18,373 bases of DNA from Chrysochromulina tobinii (lineage: Eukaryota; Haptophyta; Prymnesiales; Chrysochromulinaceae): contig JWZX01001585.1 of NCBI GenBank assembly GCA_001275005.1, forward strand, positions 1 to 18,373. The letters are read 5' to 3'. The position numbers and the translations under genes were made by a program. Positions within the stretch are counted from its first letter, which is position 1, and every line of letters starts with the position of its first letter. The notes under the pieces are model-generated. The model was not told the origin of the DNA. It made no database searches and saw nothing but the letters and a program-made list of their open reading frames with translations. Below, piece by piece: positions 1 through 8,311 of the stretch.

Positions 1-339
1 TGGTGGTGAAGGTGATGGTGGTGGAGGAAATGGTGGAAACGACGGTGGGGGTGATGGGGGTGGCGATGGGGGTGGCGATGGGGGTGGCGATAGGGGCGAG
101 GGCGGCGGTGGCGGCGGTGGCGGCGATGGCAGTGGCGGCGGCGGCGATGGTTTGGGTGGCAGTGGTGGCGGCGGCGGCGGCGGAGGTGACGGCGGAGGCG
201 GCGGTGAGGGCTCAGGTGGACTCGGGCTAGGCGGCAGCGAGAGCACTGACTCTGCCGGCTGCTTATCCGCCGTCACTATGCTCAGTAGGCTCAGCGGCCC
301 AGCGGTCCAGAGAATGAAGACGACGATTCGCATAAACAT
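1..339 (-). CDS. Secreted proline-rich (PPSPPP-type) protein, N-terminal part
   Basis: An open minus-strand frame starts at ATG 339 (a second ATG lies at 333) and runs off the left edge without a stop. The first ~24 residues form a convincing signal peptide (core MRIVVFILWTAGPLSLLS, then IVTA). A short spacer is followed from about position 250 downward by ~80 residues made almost only of Pro and Ser, with blocks such as SPPPSPPPSPPPSPPPP. Such PPSP tracts are typical of hydroxyproline-rich cell-surface and matrix glycoproteins of algae (extensin or pherophorin style), where prolines are hydroxylated and glycosylated in the secretory pathway. The repeat is built of TCG/CCA/CCC codons, giving a 12-bp DNA periodicity near 58-95. 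The globular C-terminal domain that would define the family lies outside the window, so the specific role is unknown. The opposite strand reads as Gly/Ala/Val repeats and is judged a shadow. Confidence 0.6.
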   Translation of the reverse strand, partial: MFMRIVVFILWTAGPLSLLSIVTADKQPAESVLSLPPSPSPPEPSPPPPPSPPPPPPPPLPPKPSPPPPLPSPPPPPPPPSPLSPPPSPPPSPPPSPPPSFPPFPPPPSPSPP

Positions 340-958
340 CGGGTGACGGCGCGGGATGACGACGATGACGAATTGCATTGACGAAGCTCGGCGCGAGTGT
401 GAATTGGATCCTCATGCATCTTAACTGCAAACATCGTCTCGTTGGCCGTTGTTTACGATGGATTTTGTGTGTGAGTGCAGCGGTCTCATGCAAGCGCGTC
501 CCCGGGGGGCGCGCCTACATGACTACACGCCGGGGCGCCGCTAAGGAGGTGAGATTTCCTGGCTTTCGCGCACGCCAGACGGCGACGGGGAGCGCCGCGC
601 CGATCGTGTGTGAATTCAGAATTGTGATGCTGATGGGTAATTTGGGCTCTTCGCCGCCGCCAGCAAAAGACGCCCCGCAACCCCAACTCAGCCCGGTAGG
701 GGAGCGCGCTTGAGTGTGGGAACAGTAGTTACTCGTATGACAAAAACATGCTCATCTAACAAAGTGTGCGCCGTCACGTCCGCGCGAGACGCGTCCGGCG
801 TCAGCTCAGCCATCTCAAAACACACATCATCTCTCTAAGAGAAGGTAAGAAGACTGTCGCGTGCTGCTAACATCACACGGAGAGCTCCTCATGATCATGA
901 GTGTGCCGCCTGATCGAGCGCAGCCCACGTCGCTGGGCACTGCTCTCGTGGCGTGCGC
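340..958. other. Intergenic region between PPSP gene and bZIP gene
   Basis: This stretch holds the 5' flank of the minus-strand PPSP gene and the 3' flank of the minus-strand bZIP gene. Short frames on both strands show no recognisable domain or coding-like composition. I see no tRNA, no clear TATA box and no long repeat. Confidence 0.5.
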
Positions 959-1699
959 CTATTCCCGGGGGCGGATGCCGACCGGGAGCGCGAGCATAGG
1001 TGCTTGCATTGTGGTCAGCGCGACGATGGGCAGCAGCGACGCCTCTGCGACGGGCCCCACTGCGGGTGCGACCTCCTCCTCGGCGTCCGCAGGGAGCTCG
1101 TCGCCCGGCGCCGCTCCAGCCGCGCCCGATTGGGCGAGCATGCACGCCGAGCGCAGCTCTTGGTTTTGCGCGATCAGCGAGCGCACCGCCTCCTGCAGAC
1201 TGGCCACCTGGCTTTCGAGGTTCTCCACGTGCTGCTTTTTGCGGTGCCGGCTCAAGGCGGCCGAGTCGCGGTTTCGGCGCATGCGGCGCAAGTGCTTATC
1301 CTCGGCCGAATCGTCGAAGCCCTCCGACGGCGCTTGCTCCAGGTCCTCAGCCTCACCCACCGTGGCGTGAGTACCCATGGACGGCATGTTCAGCGCCGGT
1401 GCGACGGGCAACGCGGCGGCGTAGGCAGCTAAGTAGGTTTGCTGGACCTCGGGCGTCATCGACAGACCGTACCAAAGCATCGACGGATCGACCACCGGAG
1501 CGGCAGCTGCCTCGGTCATGGCCGCCTCTGGCAAGTGCACCTCACGGACCGCCTTCTCTGCCGCGGAGTTGCGGCATGCGAGGGCGGGGCTCTTCTCGGG
1601 GGTCTTCTCTGCCGAGTACAGCACCGCCGGGTCCTGGTCAACGAGTATGATCTCACCCGCCACTGCTTCTAGGATGCCGTACACACTCTGATCCTTCAT
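959..1699 (-). CDS. bZIP transcription factor
   Basis: A 246-residue protein from ATG 1699; the frame stays open further 5' only to a GTG at 1981, which would overlap the divergent gene. The basic region around residues 136-157 contains RRNRDSAALSRHRKK and fits the bZIP rule N-x7-R (N143, R151). The first zipper leucine follows at the canonical spacing, L161, with heptads L168, L175 and L182 (LESQVASLQEAVRSLIAQNQEL). The family binds ACGT-core or AP-1-like DNA sites as dimers in the nucleus. The N-terminal part (residues 1-130) is acidic and Ala/Pro-rich and could be an activation region. No LOV domain is present, so it is not an aureochrome. The C-terminal ~65 residues are Ala/Pro/Glu-rich and hydrophobic at the end. 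Target genes cannot be read from the sequence. The bZIP assignment is firm; the exact start is inferred. Confidence 0.9.
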   Translation of the reverse strand: MKDQSVYGILEAVAGEIILVDQDPAVLYSAEKTPEKSPALACRNSAAEKAVREVHLPEAAMTEAAAAPVVDPSMLWYGLSMTPEVQQTYLAAYAAALPVAPALNMPSMGTHATVGEAEDLEQAPSEGFDDSAEDKHLRRMRRNRDSAALSRHRKKQHVENLESQVASLQEAVRSLIAQNQELRSACMLAQSGAAGAAPGDELPADAEEEVAPAVGPVAEASLLPIVALTTMQAPMLALPVGIRPRE

Positions 1700-1929
1700 A
1701 TGTCGACGTGGCAAAAGAACTTGGCCGGGTGTGCAAAACTTCTTGGGAGAAGCATAACGCTGCCAGTGTAGTTCCCTGCCTGCACATTTCGAGCTGCTCT
1801 CGTTATTATCCAACACTCCAAACTGAGCGAACTTTTGCCGCGCTGAGCGGGCGCCGCGCGAATCGAGCTTGACATCAGGGACGCCCGCTCTTGCCGAGCT
1901 CCGCGAAGAAGAAGTCTTGCCTCGGGAGC
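1700..1929. promoter_or_regulatory. Putative divergent promoter between bZIP and chromatin-protein genes
   Basis: The ATG codons of two divergent genes are 230 bp apart, so both promoters and 5' leaders must lie here or extend into coding DNA. An ACGT-core element, GACGTGGC at 1705-1712, sits just upstream of the bZIP start and resembles a plant-type G-box/ABRE bZIP site. No TATA box is evident. Assignment is by position and motif only. Confidence 0.4.
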
Positions 1930-3869
1930 ATGGTGCGCTCACGTCCGGCGTCGCCCCCGCCGATTCCGCCGGGCCTCCCACACCTTGGCTCCCGCATCTC
2001 GGTCGCTTGGTCCACCGGCTGGTATGACGGCGTCGTGGCCAAGCACACGGTCGAGCTTGACGGCAAGTCGTCGATCGTGGCCTACACGGCCATCGACTAC
2101 GATGATGGCACGACGAGCGCGCACATCTTGGAGGACCTCGAGTTCAAGCTCCTCGACGGCGCCCCCGACAAATCGCCCCTCGCTGCCCCAAGCGACGCGT
2201 GTGACGAGTGCGACGACGACGATGATGCTGCCGATGCCGCAGAGCGAGAGAAGCCCAGCAACACGGCGCCGGCCGGCGACGGCCCCTCGTCCTCTGCCGC
2301 GGCCACTGCCGCCGATCATGCGACGGCTGCTGCACAGGTGGACTGTGGCACTTGTTCGAACTGCCTCGATAAGGTCAAGTTTGGCGGACCAGGCATCAAG
2401 CGCAAGAGGTGCGTATCCATTTCGATCGGCGCAAGCTTCCAGGCGCAAGTTCACAGACGTGCAAAAGCACACGTCGACGCCCCTTCGACCGCAGTGGATA
2501 CGACGCCGAGCGCACCTGGAGGGCCCGCGCCAGCGCTGCGCGGCGCGGCGGCCGCGTCGGCCGCGGCCAAGGCAGCGAGGCTGGCGGCGCAGGGCATCGT
2601 GGCGCCGCCGCCGGGTGCGGGCGCCGCCGCGACCGCCGCGGCCCTCCCCGCTCCGCCCGCCCCCATCTCGCGAACCCACTCGGCCTCGATGCGTCGCGCG
2701 AGCGTCGAGGGGCGCGACAGCGACTTTGCTGCCAGTGCGCCTGCCACCGCTGCTGTACCCCAAATGAGCGCCGTGACGACGGAGATCAGCCTTCCGGGGC
2801 ACGTGGAGGACGACGTTTGGCAGGTGGACAGCCTCCTCGCGTGGAAGCGTCTCACCCTGCATGCAAGCGCTCACCACGGCGCCTCGCCTTCCCCACAGGT
2901 GGACTGCCTCCTCGATCGGCGCGTCGATATGACGAGCAGTTTTCGCAGCAAACGTGAGCGTCTCGAGTACCTTGTGCGCTGGAAGGGCTGGTCTTCCAAA
3001 TACGACAGCTGGGAGCCTAAGAAGAACATCGACCCTACGACGGTGGCCGAGTTCGACGCAAGGTACGACAAAGGTGAGATGGCCCCGATGCCCGATCACG
3101 ACGCCCGGACCAGCGCGACGCCCACCGACGTCTGGCTCGGCCACACGCCGGGGAAGAAGCTGCGCACCGCTCACATCGGCGACCGGCACCAGGCGGAGCT
3201 GCCTGGGCCGCCATCGTTTGCCGCGCCGCCGCCCGCGATGCCCCCGCTCTGCCAGTGCGTCGAGCCTTCCGTGTGGCATGACGTACGGTGGCGCTGCGCG
3301 AAGCGCGTGCAGCATCAGCTGCTGCACCCGCCGCCGCCGCCCGAATCGCGCAAGCAGCGGGCCTCGCGCAGCGGCCGCCTCGCCAGCAGCGGATCAGCGC
3401 CCGTGGTGAGCGTGGGCCCCGGGTGCTCTTCAGAGGTGCCGGCGTGCCTCGAGGCGGAGTCTGCCGAAGACCCGGGCCAGCGCGCGGCCATCCGCAAGGT
3501 GGCGGCAGTGGCCCGCGAGGGTGAGCTGCTTGTGACGTCGGCGGAGGCCTCGAAGGCGGCGGCAGTGGCGACGGCGGCGATGCTCACGGCGAGCGCGTAC
3601 AGCATCGAAAGCGCGCGCGCGCTGGGTGGCTGGCACTTTGACTACTTTCGCGAGCTGCCCAAGGAGTCGGGCAGGGCCCCCACGAACCGCAAGGGCGCGA
3701 TCTGTACCACGCCTGGCTGCTCCCTTCCCGAGTACCACACGGGATTGTGCACGTCGCACTCGGTCGCCGGCCAGCGCCAGCGTCGCCCCACGGTTAAGAA
3801 AGGCGGCGGGCGCGTTGACGTCTACGTGTTCGATGATTGGGCCGTGAATCCCAAACGCTCGCGCGACGA

Positions 3870-3921
<52 letters not shown>

Positions 3922-6900
3922 TGCGCAGGCGTCGCTCGAACTGATGCGAGCGTCGCCGGCAAGCACAAGGTCGATGCGGCGAACGCCGATGTCGGCGCGG
4001 CTGCGGACGAGCCGGCGACGGTCGACGCGGCGCGCGCTGCCAAGACGAGCCGCTTGGGTAAGCGCAAGACCGGCTTCGGGAACGGCTGCAAGCCCAGTCG
4101 CAGTGGGAAGCGCAAGCCCCTTGCCTCCGTGACGGGGTCTTCGGCCGGCGCTGCCGATGCGGGTGCCAACAGCGAGGCAGGCGACGCATCCGAGCAGATG
4201 GCCGGCGGCGGTGGCGGCAAGGAGGCGGACGAGGTTGAAGGGGCGGACGACGATGAGAACGGCGCGGCGGATGAAGGTCAGATGTACTGTCTGTGTGAGG
4301 ACCCCGCCGCTGATCCGGACGACGGCGTGTGGCTCCAGTGCGACGAGTGCCGCCGCTGGTGCCACGGCGCGTGCGTCGGGCTGTCGCTCGAGGCAGCTGA
4401 GGAGCTGACGGCGTTCACGTGCAAGCGGTGCGAGCTCGAGGAGCAGCTGGTGCACAAGATGCAGCAGCTCGAAAACGAGGCGGCCGAGGGCGAGGCGGCC
4501 AACAAGGCGGCTGCGGAGCCCTGCGAGCACAGGGAACGCACGGGTTCCCGGACGCAGGGGCCGTCCGACGAGCAGGCGAAGAACTACGTGATGAAGATCA
4601 AAGCGCGCTTCGCCAAGCAGCCCGAGGCGTACAAAGCCTTCCTCGACCTCATGAACTCGTACCAAAAGGAGCGGATGACCCTCCAGGAGGTTTACGCGCA
4701 GGTCTCACATCTTCTCGAAGGGCACGCCGACTTGATCAGCGACTTTTCGCAATTCCTGCCCGTGCCCGTCAAGGCGGCCTCAGAGATGGCGGCCTCAGAC
4801 GCGGCCTCGGAGATGGAGGTTGAGGTGGAGGTGGACGCGCGCCCCCCGCCGGCACCGGCCGCCGCTGCCTCGAAAGACGCCTCGGCGCTGGTGCGGCGCT
4901 GGACGCTCCTAGAGGATGAGGTGTTCAGCTTGCTCCTGCTGCTGCGCCCCCCCGATGCCACGTGGTCCGATCTGGCCGCACAGATGCCAGGCCGCTCGGC
5001 GGCGGATTTGCAGGCGCGTCACCGGTCGCACCACGCATCGTCGATGCCGCTGCCGCTGCGATCGCCGCTGCTGCAGGAGTGCGTCAAGGAAGATGTCCAG
5101 GAGTTGCCCACGGCTGGACATAAGATGGACAAGAGCCTGGAGAACGGCGCCCAGCCGTTTGCCTGCAACCACGTAGGCTGCAACAAACGCTTCTCGATGT
5201 CAAGCAACCTTCGTAGGCACTTGCGCACTTGCCATAGATCACCACCAGCAGGGGGGTCGCTGGCTGTGTCGGTCATGCCGCGCGGCTTCGAGGCTCCAGC
5301 TGCGATGCCCAGCGAGACGAGGGATGATAGGGATCGGCGCGAGGACGACATCGGCGCAAAGCGCGGCGAGACGGCCAGCCTCTGCAAGGCATTCCTGGAT
5401 AAGTTTGGCGCGTTTTGCGGATCGTGGAAGCACATCGAGAGTGATGCCCGCCAACTCGCTGACGAGCTGGTCACTCAGGCGAGTGATCGTGGCGCTCAGG
5501 CGACGGCTTTCACGCTCTCCAGCTTACGCAACGTGTTAGATGCGCGCCACTCCAAGAAGCAGCGGAAGGAGAAGAACAACCTCACCAACGAGCAAAGAGC
5601 CGTTTGGGCGCAGGTCATGGCACTCGCGCCGATCGCGCTGACTGAGGAGCAGCGGGTGGCGGTGGAGGCAAAGCGAGCTGCGGCACAACGGCTTCTGGTG
5701 GGCAAGCAGCTCGAGCGCGAGCGTCGTGCCGTCGCTGCCGAGCTCGGGCCCACCATCGGCAGCGGCAATGGAAGTGGCAGTGGCAGCGGCAGCGTCGGTG
5801 GCAGTGGCGGCAGCGGCAGCGTCGAGCTCATCCAGAGCTCCGCGGATGTGCACACTTGCGCGATGCTGGCCGCGCAGGCCGAGGCTCCCGCCGCGCGCGC
5901 CGAGGCGGCCGCGGCGCTCAAGGAATCGGCGAGACTGAGCGAGTTGCTGGAAGAGCCGAGCGTGCAGCCGGGTCGCGTTTTCTCCTCGGCCCAGGCTCTC
6001 CAGGTTCCCATCCTCGCGCCTGTGCCGCCTTGCGCCGTCCTGCCGCCGTCCGCCGTCTTGCCGCCCGATGCAGCCAAGTCGCCCGCCATGGCGCCCGCCA
6101 CGGCCCCCGCCATCGCCACCTCCGCTGCCGCCCTTGAGAACGCTGCGCCGTCGAGCACCCCTTTATGTGCGCCCGTCGTCATCCCTCCTGCCTCCGCACG
6201 CTTCGCCGTCGATCCCTCGGATGTGATGGCTCCAGCCTTTGTCGCCTGGCCCGGGCGACCTCGCAGCTTTGGCGTGTTTGTGTATGCCGTCAATCCACCC
6301 GTGGGCTTCCCTGCAACCTTGGTTGAGGTCCCCGCCACGCGGCGCGACACGTTCCCGCCGTGGCGACGGCAAGGTGTCCCGCGCGCCGTCTGGCGCATGG
6401 GGTCGACCGCGGGGCCACCACCAACCGTCATGCCATGCGATGCCGCGACGAGTCACGCCCGGCATGGCGCGCTCGACGATGCTGTGCCCGACGACGCCGT
6501 CGCCGACCAGGCGGCGCCGTACGCTGCCTCGGATGACGATGCCGGATCAGACGATGGCGCGTCGGATGACGAAGCCGAATCAGACGATGGTGCGTCGGAT
6601 GACGAAGCCGGATCAGACGATGGCGTGTCGGATGACGACGCTTCGGATGACGACGCCTCGCCTGACGATCATCTTGCGCAGCCTGAGCCCATGCCCGGCC
6701 CTCTACTGCCCCTCATGCAGAGCATGGCACCAACCGCCGATGCGATCTTCAAATCCGCGTCGTCGGAGGCGATGGCCCACGCGCTCGCGTCGCAAGAGCT
6801 CGACGCGCTCAGCGCGGCGGAAACCTACCGGGGAGCCCTCGAGCAGATGACCCTCGCCTCTGTTGGCGCATGTGCGGGCGATGCGCTCTCGGTCGCACAT

Positions 6901-7047
6901 CCGGGCGATGCGCTCTCGGTCGCACATCCGATGCAGTCGGTCGACTCCTCGGCGTTGCGCTTTCGGGTGCTGCGCGAGGCATGCCCCCTGCCCCCGCCGC
7001 CCTTGCTCGAGGCATCTCTCATCGGGTTGCCTCCGTGGCTGCACTGA
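1930..7047 (+). CDS. Multidomain chromatin reader: Tudor-like/CXXC/chromo/PHD/PAH/SANT/C2H2
   Basis: Intronless 1705-residue protein from ATG 1930 (the frame is open upstream only to a TTG at 1891). Domains seen: Tudor-like fold, residues ~20-76 ([31 protein letters not shown]); acidic stretch ~88-105; short CXXC-type zinc finger C139-C142-C145-C161 with KFGG; chromodomain ~324-382 ([22 protein letters not shown]); Cys/His cluster C592, C597, H603, C607, H610; polyglycine tract ~648-664; basic linker; PHD finger C787, C789, C804, C807, H812, C815, C831, C834; coiled-coil-like helix ~835-860; Sin3-type paired amphipathic helix domain ~884-945 ([38 protein letters not shown]); SANT/Myb repeat ~988-1035; C2H2 finger C1079, C1084, H1097, H1102; then helices, a Gly/Ser linker, Pro/Ala-rich and acidic repeats. 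By family knowledge it should act in the nucleus, reading methylated histones and CpG DNA and recruiting repressors through the PAH module. Complex and targets are inferred, not seen. Confidence 0.9.
3871..3921 (+). repeat. (GGC)n trinucleotide tract encoding polyglycine
   Basis: Sixteen GGC codons followed by GGT form an uninterrupted glycine run in the chromatin protein, between the Cys/His cluster and the PHD finger. It is a likely length-variable linker and could also be a site of assembly error. Confidence 0.9.
6532..6660 (+). repeat. Coding tandem repeats: three 33-nt units then two 15-nt units
   Basis: Three 33-nt units at 6532, 6565 and 6598 encode 11-residue acidic repeats of the form DDxAxSDDGxS. 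Two 15-nt units at 6631 and 6646 encode DDDAS. Units differ by a few bases. The result is a strongly acidic Asp/Ser tail, with Ser in contexts favourable for CK2-type phosphorylation (inference). Confidence 0.85.
6877..6930 (+). repeat. 27-nt tandem duplication in chromatin-protein C-terminus
   Basis: A 27-nt unit is present twice, encoding GDALSVAHP twice in a row. The near-perfect identity at DNA level points to a recent in-frame duplication. Confidence 0.85.
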
Positions 7048-8031
7048 AGATGCTTGACCTTCCCGCGAGCACACCTCTAGGCTGCCTAGGGAGGTCCTGC
7101 GATGGGCTCACTGCTTGCGGGGGGCACGCGACGGCGCAGAGCACCGGCCGAAAGGGGGCACGGCCACGACGCGTGCACGTTTCCACCGCCCCTACCTGAG
7201 GAAGTACGAGCATGGACTACGAGCTTGGATTATTTTGGCATGGCTATGGAGTCTACGGTGAGAGTCTACTGTGAGAGGAGGCTCACCGCGCGCGACACAG
7301 ACAGCAGCCGCAAGCGGAACAGATGGTTCCGGCAGGGCCCATCTACTACTCTGTAGTACGTGCAGGGGTCCGATTGCGGCAAGCACCATGGCGCGCAGGG
7401 TGGAGGGTTCTAGTTACTGCCTGCGTCCCTGCGACTACAGTACATTTCAACGAATGATGACATGTTTGTCCAAGTAGTAGAGACATGGTACGGGTCTTGT
7501 GGGTGGTGAGGAGCTGGAGCGGTGGGGGTTGGGGGAACAAGTTCGGGTCCCGGGGTCCGGAGCGGGAGCAGTGGAGATGATTATCGTACAGCCGGTAAGA
7601 TGAGAGGCACACGGACGCGCGCGCGCGCCGGGGCCGGGCACAGATTGCGACAAATTCAGAATCACAGGCAATCAGCTCGCACCCGCAGCCGCACGCTCAC
7701 GGCACGTGCCAATGGGCACCGCCCGTGCGCCGTCGTGGCCCGACCCCACGCCCACCCCTAAGCCCGGCCCACCCCGGCGCGAGTCGTCGTCACACACACT
7801 CAGTTGCGTCACATTGCGACTTGGGACACTTGCGCTCTTGCGGGTGTTGTGTAGTTGTGACGTTGTGTTGTGTTGCGGGTTGTCACGTCGTGTTGTGACG
7901 GGGAACTCGACCGGGACCCCGGGTATACTAGGCCACACGGTATCGTCTATATACGCGCGTCTCCGGTATAACGTATGTTCTATGTACAATTTTCCCCCTC
8001 TATAGCTAGAATACGCGTTTTTTGGGTATAC

Positions 8032-8071
8032 CGTGTACCGACAGGCGACAGCGTGTACCGACAGGCGACAG
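8032..8071. repeat. Perfect 20-bp tandem duplication
   Basis: The unit CGTGTACCGACAGGCGACAG occurs twice head to tail with no mismatch. It lies in non-coding DNA next to an AT-rich block. Confidence 0.9.
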
Positions 8072-8073
8072 AA

Positions 8074-8087
8074 TTATAACTTATATC
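8074..8087. repeat. AT-rich 14-mer, copy 1
   Basis: TTATAACTTATATC here is identical to positions 13045-13058. Both copies lie in intergenic DNA of a GC-rich genome. Confidence 0.7.
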
Positions 8088-8311
8088 GTGCCCTAATTTA
8101 TATAAACCCGGCGGCGCCACAGCCCGCGGTGCGCGGAACATAAGGGGAAGCACGCGTAAACGCAACATGGTGTGTAGGAGTAGCGGTATCAACGACCGGA
8201 CAAGACTGTATACCATTCATGAAAAGATTGTAAATGTATTACTTGGCATGCTACGTTGAAACGTTGAGCAAGGAGTGGTGAGAGGGGGGAGCGCTTCCAT
8301 GTGTAGAAGTA

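Larger units (their letters stand above)
7048..8311. other. Intergenic region between convergent chromatin and transporter genes
   Basis: The 3' ends of a plus-strand and a minus-strand gene face each other across 1264 bp. No open frame here has domain-like sequence. A GT-rich stretch (about 7840-7900, repeated GTTGTG) is followed by an AT-richer block (about 7980-8110) containing a perfect 20-bp duplication and TTTATATAAA at about 8097, then a 29-codon frame at 8167 that I do not believe is a gene. The AT-rich block stands out from the GC-rich surroundings. Confidence 0.5.

Noticed and set aside
3-230. Plus-strand Val/Ala/Met-rich and Gly-rich frames
   Set aside because: They are the reverse reading of PPSP codons; the minus strand has a signal peptide and typical algal proline blocks.
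959-1699. Aureochrome-type photoreceptor
   Set aside because: A bZIP region is present but no LOV domain with its GRNCRFLQ-like cysteine motif.
1700-1981. Longer N-terminus for the bZIP protein
   Set aside because: The upstream start is GTG, the extension overlaps the divergent gene and reads like leader DNA.
1939-4665. Long minus-strand frames under the chromatin gene
   Set aside because: Arg/Ala/Leu-rich, no domain; all conserved motifs are on the plus strand. They arise from high GC content.
7536-7565. T-loop-like GTTCGGGTCCCGGG, considered as a tRNA
   Set aside because: No matching acceptor, D or anticodon stems around it.
8167-8256. 29-codon plus-strand frame downstream of a TATA-like box
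   Set aside because: Too short and featureless; no support for translation.
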